Source: Glaciimonas immobilis
GTDB taxonomy: Bacteria > Pseudomonadota > Gammaproteobacteria > Burkholderiales > Burkholderiaceae_D
Direction: 5' to 3'
DNA length: 64,000 nt
Assembly: GCF_011947285.1 (NCBI RefSeq)
Contig: NZ_JAAOZT010000005.1
Span: 1-64,000 of the forward strand
Shown: positions 8,824 through 17,623 of the stretch, one piece after another
Layout: every line of letters begins with the position of its first letter
Position numbering within the stretch: the first letter of the stretch is position 1
Notes under the pieces: generated by a model
What the model was told of the DNA's origin: nothing
What the model saw: only the letters and a program-made list of their open reading frames with translations
Databases searched by the model: none
Position numbers and translations under genes: made by a program

Positions 8824-9063
8824 CTACCGCCATGGCCCACAAGGCTGCGCGTGCAGCTGTTTGAGGTCCTGCATCAGTCCGATATGGGCATATTCAACCG
8901 GCAGCTGGGTGTTGGTCCAGTACTGGTGCGCACTGTCAATGCGGTAGATGACAGGACTATCGTCGCTTTGTGTTTCAATGCACTGCATGCCACTGAGTTG
9001 GGCGTTCATTGTCACGGCGACGATCAACCCATCGATCCTCCACTCCCGCCTGTTTAAGTCCAT
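8824..9063 (-). CDS. Small ORF of unknown function, possibly a gene remnant
   Basis: A 79-codon frame starting at an ATG, 80 nt downstream of the 208-residue unknown gene and on the same strand. The composition is protein-like (WRIDGLIVAVTMNAQLSGM, HQYWTNTQLPVEYAHIGLM), but no family is recognised. It stops next to the GH19-like fragment, so it may be the 5' part of a longer gene that lost its end. Confidence 0.3.
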   Translation of the reverse strand: MDLNRREWRIDGLIVAVTMNAQLSGMQCIETQSDDSPVIYRIDSAHQYWTNTQLPVEYAHIGLMQDLKQLHAQPCGPWR

Positions 9064-9101
9064 GATTTGCAGTCCTGTTTGCTGGTTCGTCGTTGTTTTT
9101 T

Positions 9102-9135
9102 AAGTGAGGAGCGAAGGCTAGAGCGCCCCTCACTT
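9102..9135. repeat. Inverted repeat just after the 208-residue unknown gene
   Basis: Perfect 8-bp arms AAGTGAGG (9102-9109) and CCTCACTT (9128-9135), a few nt after the stop at 9144 as read leftward. The flanking run is on the wrong side for a leftward rho-independent terminator. It may still stabilise the 3' end. Confidence 0.5.
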
Positions 9136-9143
9136 CACGGATA

Positions 9144-9770
9144 TCAGCAGTACTTTTGCGAATCCAGTGTAAACACGAATGCGGTCGCCAACTGCCCCGT
9201 ACCACCACCGGTCATAGAGATGTCAGCCGACTTCAGGCCCAGCAAGCTCAGTTTGGTAAGACTGCCCTGCACAGTGTCCGAATCCATGACGTCGCCTTCC
9301 ACTACATCGACGCAGGTACCGATAAACAAATAAGGGAGTAATTCAAACAATGATTCATCGCCGGGTGTCACGCCGCTCTTCAGAGACAACTGCCGACTAT
9401 CTTTATAAATGGCAATATCAATGGAGCCGATAGCGAGGTCATTGCGCACGGTGACCATGTTCGGGTCGCCAATTTCGCGCGTCTTACTCAGGATAGTTCC
9501 CGTCAAGCCCTTGGCGTCGGTCACGGAAAACACATCGCCATTATTAGCGTCTTGCAGTGGCGAATAGTTACCCCATAAGTCAATCACGCTGACCTGCTGC
9601 GTCAGTGGATAATCAAACGGATTAAAGTCCCCGATCCCGCAGTTCTCGATCACTTTCCAGGCAATAACGCTTTCATTGACCGATGCGCCTGTATTTTTCT
9701 GGAACATGACGATATTATTGTTCTTGACGTCTTGTGACTTATTGTAGAAGGTCAGCTTGATGGAACTCAT
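9144..9770 (-). CDS. Uncharacterised protein, intact member of a tandem paralogous pair
   Basis: A 208-residue protein without signal peptide or obvious membrane segment. It begins MSSIKLTFYNKS and is rich in beta-branched and polar residues, suggesting a beta-sandwich-like fold. The start is firm: AAAGGAT lies 6 nt before the ATG. The core IAWKVIENCGIGDFNPFDYP is echoed in the gene immediately upstream (LIWKVIRNCRFRHFHP), as are WGNYSPL/FGNYSKL and VRNDLAIGSIDIAI/MRNHLSAIAVDASI. The C-terminal third (DISMTGGGTGQLATAFVF) has no counterpart in the neighbour. I recall similar hypothetical proteins in other Burkholderiales but know of no function. The gap to the upstream gene is 11 nt, so the two are probably co-transcribed. 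Confidence 0.65.
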   Translation of the reverse strand: MSSIKLTFYNKSQDVKNNNIVMFQKNTGASVNESVIAWKVIENCGIGDFNPFDYPLTQQVSVIDLWGNYSPLQDANNGDVFSVTDAKGLTGTILSKTREIGDPNMVTVRNDLAIGSIDIAIYKDSRQLSLKSGVTPGDESLFELLPYLFIGTCVDVVEGDVMDSDTVQGSLTKLSLLGLKSADISMTGGGTGQLATAFVFTLDSQKYC

Positions 9771-9781
9771 AGAATATCCTT

Positions 9782-10213
9782 TTAGTGGTGGTGATAACGC
9801 GAGAGACGTTGGCTTTGCTGCAACAACAGTAAAATAATCGAGGCGTCTACGGCAATAGCGCTCAGATGGTTACGCATAACTATGGGGGCGCCAGGAACGA
9901 CGCTGCGCAGGCGGTGGATGCGCGGGCGACTGCCACCGTGCTTGACCTCGAACGCCTCTCCGCCCTGTGCACGCACCAGCTTGGAATAGTTGCCGAATCC
10001 ATCGCTCAGGCCGACATTGAAATCAGAGGTAAACATCAGTGGATGGAAATGCCGAAATCGGCAGTTGCGTATGACCTTCCAAATCAGCGTCGACTGGGGT
10101 ACGACGAGTTCGACGGACTGCTGTGGGACGGCGGCTATCTTATTAGTAACCGAAACCGGTCGATCATAATGTATTGACGAGTAGTCGTTTTCTAAGTCCG
10201 CGAGCGGCCACAA
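9782..10213 (-). pseudogene. Damaged or truncated paralogue of the 9144-9770 gene
   Basis: A 143-codon frame whose residues 43-135 align with residues 36-128 of the downstream gene, for example WKVI-NC and GNYS-L. It stops right after the QRLSRYHHH segment and lacks the last ~80 residues of its partner. The N-terminus does not match, and the frame opens with TTG and no good ribosome-binding site. It could be a gene copy cut at both ends by recombination with its neighbour, or a short divergent paralogue. The stop lies 11 nt before the next start. Confidence 0.5.
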
Positions 10214-10516
10214 ATTCCGACTACACGGGATGAGGTTTCGTCACCGCAGTCCTGCCAGTTTATCCTTCCCACTGCCAGTTTACGGGTACAGCTACCCCTG
10301 TCCTGCTAAAACGTTTAAAATTCAACGGCCAGTCTGGATGAGAGCCTTAACTATTGGGACTTACAATAGGGCTTACGTAAAACCACTCAGCAACAACGTT
10401 GCGCCCTGCTGTCCAAGACAGCCGCCACGGCAATAGTAATCAATGAATTGTATTGAAAGTAGAAAAATGTTTAACCTATTGACCAATGTCCTCGACGACG
10501 CTCGAGTAGTGCACAA
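10214..10516. other. Intergenic region before mutS
   Basis: About 300 bases between divergent units. No gene, terminator or convincing promoter hexamer pair was identified, and mutS has no clear Shine-Dalgarno before its ATG at 10517. Confidence 0.4.
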
Positions 10517-13387
10517 ATGACCGTAGAAAAGCAAAAAATTTCCCCCGGCACAGCCCAATATCTCAACATTAAAGCAGATTATCCGACGACGCTTGTTTTC
10601 TTCCGGATGGGAGACTTCTACGAGCTATTCTTTGAGGATGCAGAAAAGGCTTCGCGCCTGCTAGGTATTACGCTGACTGCTCGCGGCACCTACAACGGCG
10701 CGCCTATCAAAATGTGCGGAATACCCTATCATGCCGCCGACCAATATCTTGCCAAACTAGTCAAGGTTGGCGAATCAGTGGCGCTGGCGGAGCAAATTGG
10801 CGATCCGGCCACTAGCAAAGGTATAGTAGAGCGCAAAGTAGTCCGCGTGATCACCCCAGGGACATTGTCCGACTCCAACCTGTTGCCGGAAAAATTGGAG
10901 CAACCTTTATTGGCGCTCTCTTTGACCCAGCATAAGCAACATAAGCAACGCCAGACCGGGACAGTCGGTTTAGCATGGCTGTCGATGGCGAGCGGCGCGC
11001 TAAAGCTGATGGAATTTAGCGGCGAAATCAAGTCTATCAACTTGCGTTTAAAACAAGAACTGGAGCGGATAGCCGCTGCCGAGGTGCTGATGGGCGAGCT
11101 TGCAGGCCCGTTGTTAAACACGTTGCAGGAACCCACCTTCCTTAATAAATCCACGACGGTTCCGGATTGGCATTTCGATATTCCTGCCGGCGAAAAAGCT
11201 TTGCACCTGCAGCTCTCTGTCAGCACCTTAAGCGGCTTCGGCGCAGAAGGCCTGAGCGCCGCTGTTGGCGCAGCGGGCGCACTGCTCCGCTATGCACAAT
11301 CGACGCAAGGAAAAGGTTTGCAGCATGTCCGTGCGCTGACCGTAGAAACAGAAAACGAATTCATTGGTCTGGACGGTGCCACCCGTCGCAATCTGGAATT
11401 GACAGAAACGATCCGCGGCGAAGATTCGGCGTCCGGTGCACCAACCCTTTTCTCGCTACTGGATCATTGCCGCACGGCGATGGGATCGCGTTTGTTGCGC
11501 CATTGGTTGCATCATGCTAAGCGTGCGCAATCCGTGGCCCAAGGACGGCATGCCGCGATCGGCGCGCTAATCGCGGCGGATGCGGGGTCGGCCTTATCAT
11601 CAACGCTCGCAGCCATACCGGATATCGAGCGCATCACGACAAGGATCGCGTTGCTTTCTGCGCGCCCTCGCGATCTCGCCGGACTGCGGGACGGCCTGCA
11701 GCAACTGGATGCTATCCGCGCCGATATCGCGCTTTGCAGTACTGCTAGCATCAATGACATCGCGCTTGACGAAGAAAATAATGCCGGTAGTCATCTGGTC
11801 CGCTTCAATGAAGTAAGTGCTGCAGCCATCGCGCATACTGATGTGGCACAGGCAGATAACGCATCACTACTACGTACGTTGCGCCACGCGTTGACAACCC
11901 CGGTTGTGTGCCTGACGTTAATCCAGCGCGCTATCGCGAGCGAGCCTGCGACGATGGTCCGCGATGGTGGCGTTATTGCGCACGGATACGATGCCGAGCT
12001 AGATGAATTGCGCGGACTGTCCGAGAACGCCGGGCAATTTTTAATCGACCTGGAGACCCGCGAACGTGCCAGAACCGGAATTACTAATCTGCGTGTCGAA
12101 TACAATAAGGTGCACGGTTTTTATATTGAGGTCACGCACGGTCAAACCGATAAAGTACCGGATGACTATCGTCGTCGGCAGACCCTCAAAAACGCCGAGC
12201 GCTACATCACGCCAGAACTAAAAGCATTCGAAGATAAAGCGTTATCCGCTCAGGAACGCGCGCTTATAAGAGAAAAAGTATTGTACGAGCAATTACTTCT
12301 CGACCTTGCGCCACACATTCAAACCTTGCAATCTATTGCTCAGGCACTGGCACAAATCGATACATTGGTTGCATTGGCGCTGCATGCCGCACGCAACGAC
12401 TGGCGGGCACCGCAACTGGTCGCAGAACCTGCGATTCAGATACAGCAGGGTCGACATCCTGTGGTGGAAAAGCAGATTGAACACTTTATCGCCAACGATT
12501 GCGCGCTATCGGCGGAGCATAAATTATTGTTGATCACCGGCCCGAACATGGGCGGAAAATCGACCTTTATGCGGCAGGTGGCATTGATCACTTTACTGGC
12601 TTACGTCGGTAGTTACGTGCCTGCTACTGGCGCAATCATCGGGCCGATTGACCGCATCTTTACCCGTATAGGCGCCGCTGACGACCTGGCTGGTGGTCGC
12701 TCTACTTTTATGGTGGAAATGACTGAGTCGGCCGCCATCCTGAACGGTGCTACCGAAAATTCGCTGGTGCTGATGGACGAAGTTGGGCGCGGCACTTCTA
12801 CCTTCGATGGACTGGCGCTGGCTTGGGCGATCGCCAAACAATTGATTGAGGTAACGCGAAGCTTCACGCTGTTTGCCACCCACTATTTTGAGTTGACTCA
12901 ATTACCGGATATTCACGCCTCGGCCACGAACGTCCATCTGTCCGCGGTGGAGCACAAGGACAGCATCGTGTTTCTGCATGCGGTTCAGCCCGGACCGGCC
13001 TCCCAGAGTTACGGCTTGCAAGTGGCCCAGTTAGCGGGCGTCCCTGCGGCCGTCATTAAAGCAGCGCGCAAACATCTTGCGTTATTAGAGTCGCAATCGG
13101 TACAGGCAACACCGCAGTTCGATTTGTTTGCTCCTCCATCAGCGCACTATGACGCGTCTCAGGAAAAAGCCGATTTTGGTGCGAATGCATCACCAGAAAC
13201 TTCCACACTGGCAAGTGAATTAGTGGAGGCCCTAGCGTTGATTGATCCAGATACGCTCACGCCACGCGAGGCGCTGGAACACTTATATCACCTGAAGCAA
13301 TTAAGTCTTCCGCCTGCGCCTACTATCACTGAAGCAGCGGTTCCGGCGACAAAAGCATTATCAGTAACGGCGGCGAAGGCCGCATGA
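10517..13387 (+). CDS. mutS: DNA mismatch repair protein MutS
   Basis: A 956-residue MutS, longer than the 853 of E. coli. The N-terminal mismatch-binding motif [14 protein letters not shown] (about 29-42) contains the intercalating Phe and the Glu that read mismatches. The ATPase domain carries Walker [10 protein letters not shown] at about 675-683 and the Walker B/signature region [13 protein letters not shown] near 749-761, followed by [11 protein letters not shown]. The C-terminal helix-loop-helix for dimer and tetramer formation follows. The start is supported by homology, although no strong ribosome-binding site precedes it and the first residues (SPGTAQYL) differ from the common HTPMMQQYL. 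It recognises base mismatches and recruits MutL. Its stop overlaps the next gene by 4 nt. Confidence 0.97.
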   Translation: MTVEKQKISPGTAQYLNIKADYPTTLVFFRMGDFYELFFEDAEKASRLLGITLTARGTYNGAPIKMCGIPYHAADQYLAKLVKVGESVALAEQIGDPATSKGIVERKVVRVITPGTLSDSNLLPEKLEQPLLALSLTQHKQHKQRQTGTVGLAWLSMASGALKLMEFSGEIKSINLRLKQELERIAAAEVLMGELAGPLLNTLQEPTFLNKSTTVPDWHFDIPAGEKALHLQLSVSTLSGFGAEGLSAAVGAAGALLRYAQSTQGKGLQHVRALTVETENEFIGLDGATRRNLELTETIRGEDSASGAPTLFSLLDHCRTAMGSRLLRHWLHHAKRAQSVAQGRHAAIGALIAADAGSALSSTLAAIPDIERITTRIALLSARPRDLAGLRDGLQQLDAIRADIALCSTASINDIALDEENNAGSHLVRFNEVSAAAIAHTDVAQADNASLLRTLRHALTTPVVCLTLIQRAIASEPATMVRDGGVIAHGYDAELDELRGLSENAGQFLIDLETRERARTGITNLRVEYNKVHGFYIEVTHGQTDKVPDDYRRRQTLKNAERYITPELKAFEDKALSAQERALIREKVLYEQLLLDLAPHIQTLQSIAQALAQIDTLVALALHAARNDWRAPQLVAEPAIQIQQGRHPVVEKQIEHFIANDCALSAEHKLLLITGPNMGGKSTFMRQVALITLLAYVGSYVPATGAIIGPIDRIFTRIGAADDLAGGRSTFMVEMTESAAILNGATENSLVLMDEVGRGTSTFDGLALAWAIAKQLIEVTRSFTLFATHYFELTQLPDIHASATNVHLSAVEHKDSIVFLHAVQPGPASQSYGLQVAQLAGVPAAVIKAARKHLALLESQSVQATPQFDLFAPPSAHYDASQEKADFGANASPETSTLASELVEALALIDPDTLTPREALEHLYHLKQLSLPPAPTITEAAVPATKALSVTAAKAA

Positions 13388-14385
13388 GAGTCGCCTTCTT
13401 TAACAAGCCTCATTTAACCATTCGCGCAAAATTCTCTGGCAGACAATCCTACCTGAGGGCGGTAATGCTGTTGGCAATATTTCTCTTCGTTGCGCCATTA
13501 TCCCCCGCCACGATTGCAACCGAACTGACGGATGCCGAGACGTTCAGTTTTGCGGTGATCGGGCACCCGTTTCGCACCGGGTCAGACGAGTTGGCATTGC
13601 GCACCGCGATTGCGCAGACGGATGACGAAAATTTAGCATTCGTCGTCGCAAACGGCATCAAGTCCGAGCTAGAACCTTGTTCGGACAGACTTTATCAGCG
13701 ACGAAAAGCGCTTTTGAATGGTGCGAAAAATGGCCTGATTGTTTCTCCAGCCGGAAGCGACTGGGTAGGTTGTAAAAACGACGTTGGCCGCTCTACGTCG
13801 TTTGAACGATTAAATCGAATACGGGAATTATTTTTTGCGGATGAATTTTCATTAGGCGACACAAGAATTCCATTAAACCGCCAATCGACCTCTCCAAAAT
13901 TTCGTGCCTACGTCGAAAATGCGCGCTGGGAAATCGGCAATATCATGTTTGCTACCCTCAATCTGCCGGGCCATAATAATCACTACAATGCTGAAGGGGG
14001 ACGGAACAGCGAGTTTGAGGATCGTCTGATCGCTAATAAGGAATGGTTGCAGCGCATCTTCGTCATTGCCGGGCAGAAGAAATCGGATGGCATCGTTTTA
14101 TTTTGCGATGGTGATCCGCTGGCCGTGCAGCGTCGACGCGTATTTGATTTCAACGTAAAACGCGATGGTTTTGTCGAAATGCGTCGCGCCATTAATGCAC
14201 TGGCGTCTACATTTCCGGGCAAAGTGTTGCTGATACATGGGCCGCCTGCGAACACTGCGTCGGCCGTGACCGAAGTTGTGTGGAAGAAAAACGTGGGGGA
14301 TATGGAGATTGCTTCGTCTTGGGCTAAAGTGACTGTTGATGAGCGTACGGCTAATTATTTTTTTATTGATAAGCAGCGTAATTAA
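13384..14385 (+). CDS. Exported protein of unknown function coupled to mutS
   Basis: A 333-residue protein with an N-terminal signal or anchor at about residues 25-46 ([24 protein letters not shown]). The mature part starts with [16 protein letters not shown] and has [21 protein letters not shown], later LPGHNNHYN and [11 protein letters not shown]. The order resembles a calcineurin-like phosphoesterase fold (VIGD...GN..GNH...GH) with most metal ligands replaced, so it may be a degenerate phosphoesterase. That is an inference from pattern only. The ATGA overlap with mutS implies translational coupling, which is odd for an exported protein behind a repair gene. Confidence 0.6.
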   Translation: MRVAFFNKPHLTIRAKFSGRQSYLRAVMLLAIFLFVAPLSPATIATELTDAETFSFAVIGHPFRTGSDELALRTAIAQTDDENLAFVVANGIKSELEPCSDRLYQRRKALLNGAKNGLIVSPAGSDWVGCKNDVGRSTSFERLNRIRELFFADEFSLGDTRIPLNRQSTSPKFRAYVENARWEIGNIMFATLNLPGHNNHYNAEGGRNSEFEDRLIANKEWLQRIFVIAGQKKSDGIVLFCDGDPLAVQRRRVFDFNVKRDGFVEMRRAINALASTFPGKVLLIHGPPANTASAVTEVVWKKNVGDMEIASSWAKVTVDERTANYFFIDKQRN

Positions 14386-14918
14386 CTGGCGTGCTTGTTT
14401 AACCACTGTCGTTATGGCCTTTGCATCAGGGCGTCAACCGGGTGGTTTAGTCGTATCAATGTCAAAAAACCGTAAGCATGGATAAATGACGATTACGATT
14501 TTTTTGATCTGACGTTCGATATTTTAAACTGGATGCGCTCCGTGGATGCTGGTCGGGAGTGGGCGACAGCGTGTTACTTGGTTCTTGCTTCGGCTATGCG
14601 CAGTAAAAGTAACCAAGTAGAAGGTGACCGCAGAAGCGTGGCCCGCCGTTAGCGGGTCCCCAGTTATTTCGACTATCAGTCGGATCGAAATACTAAGTCG
14701 CTAACGCTTAAACGTGTATTCCGACAATTCCCGAATGACAGCCAAAATAACCAGCAACACCTATGACGTGATAGGTCAACTTAAACTACCACAGCCACTT
14801 TAACTACTCCTACTAATTTAACGGCCACTGCGTTTATCGTTGATGTAATTCAGTTTTTAATGAACGCATACAAACGTTTAACGCGCTTTGACTGTTTTTC
14901 GCAAACTTAATTTGCTAC
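14386..14918. other. Gene-free region between the mutS unit and slyD
   Basis: 533 bases with no gene. The centre (14574-14691) holds three consecutive inverted repeats, listed separately. Convergent transcription from both sides means terminators belong here, but no classical stem plus T-run was seen. Confidence 0.5.
14574..14691. repeat. Cluster of three inverted repeats, dispersed-repeat-like
   Basis: TACTTGGTT (14575-14583) pairs with AACCAAGTA (14611-14619); CCCGC (14642-14646) with GCGGG (14652-14656); and TATTTCGA near 14663 with TCGAAATA near 14684. The first hairpin, with its CTTGCTTCGGC interior and the following GAAGGTGACCGC, resembles a sequence type I know as common between genes in Burkholderiales, so it is probably a dispersed intergenic repeat. 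Confidence 0.55.
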
Positions 14919-15458
14919 TTAGTGAATGGGGTGACTGCGGAATTCATCGCCCGATTCGTCGTCGTGATCGTCGTGACCATGACCGTGTGCGCCGTGTACG
15001 TGTTGATGAACGATTTCTTCGTCTGTTGCTTCTCGCACCTCACCGACCGTCAGGTCAAAACGTAACGCGATACCCGCCAGAGGATGGTTACCATCTAGCA
15101 CGACTTTATCATCTGCAATATCGGTAACGGTAAAGACCAGCGCTTGTTCGTCTTCATCTTCGCCATCTGGCGTCCCTTCAAACTGCATACCAATTTCTAG
15201 CGGTGTTGGGAGACGATTCCGAGCTTCGATCTTTACGAGGTTCGAATCGTACTCGCCGAAGGCATCGTCCGGCTCAACTTGCAGTTCAATATGGAAGCCA
15301 ACGTCCTTACCATCCAACGCTTCTTCAATTTTGGGTAAAGTACCCTCATAACCACCGTGCAAATACACCATCGGCTGGCTACTCTCTTCGATCAGGTTGC
15401 CTTGAGCATCCGATAGTTTGTAGTGGACAGTCACTACAGTATTTTTGGCAATCTTCAT
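14919..15458 (-). CDS. slyD: FKBP-type peptidyl-prolyl isomerase and metallochaperone SlyD
   Basis: The start is set at the ATG at 15456-15458 because AAAGGA lies 6 nt upstream, giving 179 residues beginning MKIAKNTVVTVHY. The split FKBP domain (VTVHYKLSDAQGNLIEES, then LDGNHPLAGIALRFDLTV) surrounds the insert-in-flap chaperone region. The tail is rich in histidine, aspartate and glycine (HVHGAHGHGHDDHDDE), the nickel-binding type of tail used in metal delivery. It is a cytoplasmic prolyl isomerase and folding helper. It is divergent from the oxygenase gene at 15648. Confidence 0.95.
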   Translation of the reverse strand: MKIAKNTVVTVHYKLSDAQGNLIEESSQPMVYLHGGYEGTLPKIEEALDGKDVGFHIELQVEPDDAFGEYDSNLVKIEARNRLPTPLEIGMQFEGTPDGEDEDEQALVFTVTDIADDKVVLDGNHPLAGIALRFDLTVGEVREATDEEIVHQHVHGAHGHGHDDHDDESGDEFRSHPIH

Positions 15459-15647
15459 GATCATTCCTTTCATTTAATAACCGTTCAGATTATACCTGCC
15501 CGTCCGTTCCTCCACGCGTAAGCAAAGAAAAAATTATCCGTTCCATGAACGGCTTCAGATAAATAAGCGGATTTCATCAATACCTGCAAAAACAGCCACA
15601 ATATAAGAGCAGTCTCCCGTACTTGCCAACCCGATATAATGGCGGCT

Positions 15648-16769
15648 ATGAAAAATTTTACCTTACTGGGCGGCCTTTCGCCTGCGCAATTTTTGCGCGA
15701 TTATTGGCACAAAAAACCTTTATTGATTCGCCAGGCATTGCCGGGTTTCAGACCCCTTCTGTCGCCAGACGCGTTATTCGAAATGGCCGCTCGGGACGAT
15801 GTTGAATCGCGTCTTATTACGCATTTTAAGCAGGAATGGAAAGTCGAAAACGGACCAGTTACCAGCGTCCCCGACACCGCAAAAAAGGATTGGACCCTAC
15901 TGGTCCAAGGCGTCAACCTGCATGACGATGCGATAGATGCCCTACTTCGGCAATTTCGCTTTATTCCTGATACGCGGCTAGATGATCTAATGATTAGTTA
16001 TGCGACGGACACTGGCGGAGTTGGACCGCATTACGACTCTTATGATGTGTTTTTATTACAGGCGCATGGTAAGCGCCAATGGAAGATCGGAGCGGGCCAA
16101 GATTTAACGTTGGTGCAAGGCAGCGCACTCAAAATTCTGAAGAACTTCGCACCCGATCAGGAATTTATTCTCGAACCGGGTGACATGCTTTATCTTCCGC
16201 CGCAATACGCCCACGAGGGTACTGCAATCGGTGAATGCATGACTTACTCGATTGGCTTCCGCGCGCCGGTTTATCAGGAACTAGGCGAAGCTTTTCTTCA
16301 GTTCATGGCCGACTCGATCGATTTGCCGGGACGTTACGCGGACGCTGATTTAGTCCCCACCAGGCATCCCGCAGAGATCAGCAAAAATATGCTCTCGAAC
16401 ATTTCCGATGCGCTCAATAAAGTACGCTTTACCGAAGACGATATCGCCATTTTTGTTGGCGAACACCTGTCCGATCCAAAGGCAAATGTATTTTTTGAAT
16501 CCCCAGCCCGGCCTTTAACCTTACCGCGCTTCACCGCATCTATCGCCAAACGCGGAGTGAGCCTGTCGCGCAAGACGCAAATGCTGTATCGCGGAAAACA
16601 TGTGTTTATTAACGGCGAGTCATTCGCGGCTGGACGTGAGGATAAAATATCACTTTGCGCGCTCGCTGATCAACGCAAACTGGACGGCGCCGCCGCAAGT
16701 GCGGTCTCGGCCGATGTTTTGGAGGCCCTGTACACGTGGTATGAGGATGGCTGGATTAATTTGGGCTGA
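15648..16769 (+). CDS. JmjC/cupin ribosomal-protein oxygenase, YcfD/RoxA type
   Basis: The frame opens at 15639, but the second ATG (15648) better fits the family start MKNFTLLGGLSPAQFLRDYW. The product is about 373 residues. The N-terminal JmjC-like cupin carries the iron triad H-Y-D in GVGPHYDSYDVF (residues about 128-130) and a distal His in PPQYAHEG (about 187). The HKKPLLIRQA motif and the C-terminal winged-helix-like region match bacterial YcfD, a 2-oxoglutarate/Fe(II) enzyme that hydroxylates an arginine of ribosomal protein uL16. A TATAAT at 15635-15640 lies too close to the start for a normal leader. It is probably monocistronic. Confidence 0.85.
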   Translation: MKNFTLLGGLSPAQFLRDYWHKKPLLIRQALPGFRPLLSPDALFEMAARDDVESRLITHFKQEWKVENGPVTSVPDTAKKDWTLLVQGVNLHDDAIDALLRQFRFIPDTRLDDLMISYATDTGGVGPHYDSYDVFLLQAHGKRQWKIGAGQDLTLVQGSALKILKNFAPDQEFILEPGDMLYLPPQYAHEGTAIGECMTYSIGFRAPVYQELGEAFLQFMADSIDLPGRYADADLVPTRHPAEISKNMLSNISDALNKVRFTEDDIAIFVGEHLSDPKANVFFESPARPLTLPRFTASIAKRGVSLSRKTQMLYRGKHVFINGESFAAGREDKISLCALADQRKLDGAAASAVSADVLEALYTWYEDGWINLG

Positions 16770-17191
16770 TACAAATTATTGAATCCCCAAGAGCTGATGA
16801 GGGAATTCAATACACTTTGATTTATGTTTGGAGGCATAACGGTCAATCGGCAATGCCTCGTAAAAATCACAATGCAAGATTGCTCGAAATAGTGCGAAAA
16901 AACGCTGGCGTTGCCATGGCCTATGAAACATGAACATGTCTATTGTACAGAGATCACTGACGCCAACTACCGATGAACGAATTGTTCTTCGTTGTGTTGA
17001 TACAAATGCTTACCAAAATGCAAACCTACTATATCATATTTGACAAAATCCGCTATAATTCGCAGCTGGAAAGTTTTTGTTGTTGTGCAATGCATCAAGT
17101 TGGGGCAAAGCCTTACAAAAACATCCTTAGAGCGATAATTACCGGTAATTATTCATCGCAAAATTTTGGTTACTACTGAAGGAATATACCC
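16770..17191. other. Intergenic region before the small lipoprotein gene
   Basis: 422 bases. A 68-codon frame at 16973-17179 has no family signature and I reject it. A TATAAT at 17053-17058 could be a -10 box for the lipoprotein gene, but no good -35 lies at the right distance. Confidence 0.4.
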
Positions 17192-17440
17192 ATGAAAAAA
17201 ACACTATTGATCGCCTCCCTGTTAGCTTTGGCTTTGGCTGCTTGCGGTAAAAAAGATGAAGCACCTGCTGTTGATGCTTCGATGACTGCTCCTGCTGCTG
17301 CGTCAACTGAAGCCGCTACTCCAGCTGCTACTCCAGCACCTGCTGACGCTGCTGCTCCAGTTGCTTCGACACCTGAAGCTGCTGCAACTGCTCCAGCTGC
17401 TTCGACACCTGACGCTGCTGCACCTGCTGCTTCTAAGTAA
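17192..17440 (+). CDS. Small Ala/Pro/Thr-rich lipoprotein
   Basis: An 82-residue protein with a textbook lipoprotein signal: basic start MKKTLL, hydrophobic core, lipobox LAAC with Cys20, then GKKDEAP. The mature part is nearly all Ala, Pro, Thr, Ser and Asp in imperfect repeats (APAAASTEAATPAATP, ASTPEAAAT, ASTPDAAAP). It is probably an extended, unstructured surface or periplasmic tether. GAAGGA lies 8 nt before the ATG, and a strong terminator follows, so it is a single-gene unit and probably well expressed. No known function. The repeats at DNA level (GCTTCGACACCTGA twice) invite slippage-driven length change. Confidence 0.8.
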   Translation: MKKTLLIASLLALALAACGKKDEAPAVDASMTAPAAASTEAATPAATPAPADAAAPVASTPEAAATAPAASTPDAAAPAASK

Positions 17441-17452
17441 TTTTAGTTGCTT

Positions 17453-17483
17453 AAAAAAAGCCGGCCTCTGGGTCGGCTTTTTT
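17453..17483 (+). terminator. Rho-independent terminator of the small lipoprotein gene
   Basis: A GCCGGCC/GGTCGGC stem with a TCTG loop, flanked by a run of A on the left and TTTTTT on the right, begins 13 nt after the stop. The A-run makes it potentially bidirectional, serving the converging MBL gene too. Confidence 0.9.
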
Positions 17484-17623
17484 GTTGTGAAAATACACCG
17501 GTTTGCCCCTCTTTAAAAAGATATTCGCTTGCTCAATGTCGTTATTTGTAACGAGATGTTACAAACTTTTATATTTATTACCGGTATTTTTTACCCATTC
17601 ACACCGTTGGATCCTCTCCCCCA

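Noticed and set aside
15635-15640. TATAAT as promoter of the ribosomal oxygenase gene
   Set aside because: It is only a few bases before the start codon and lacks a -35 at 16-18 nt; kept only as a remark.
17041-17058. TTGACA and TATAAT close together as a promoter
   Set aside because: The spacer is only about 8 nt instead of 16-18.
16973-17179. 68-codon plus-strand frame before the lipoprotein
   Set aside because: No family signal, and it covers the likely promoter region.
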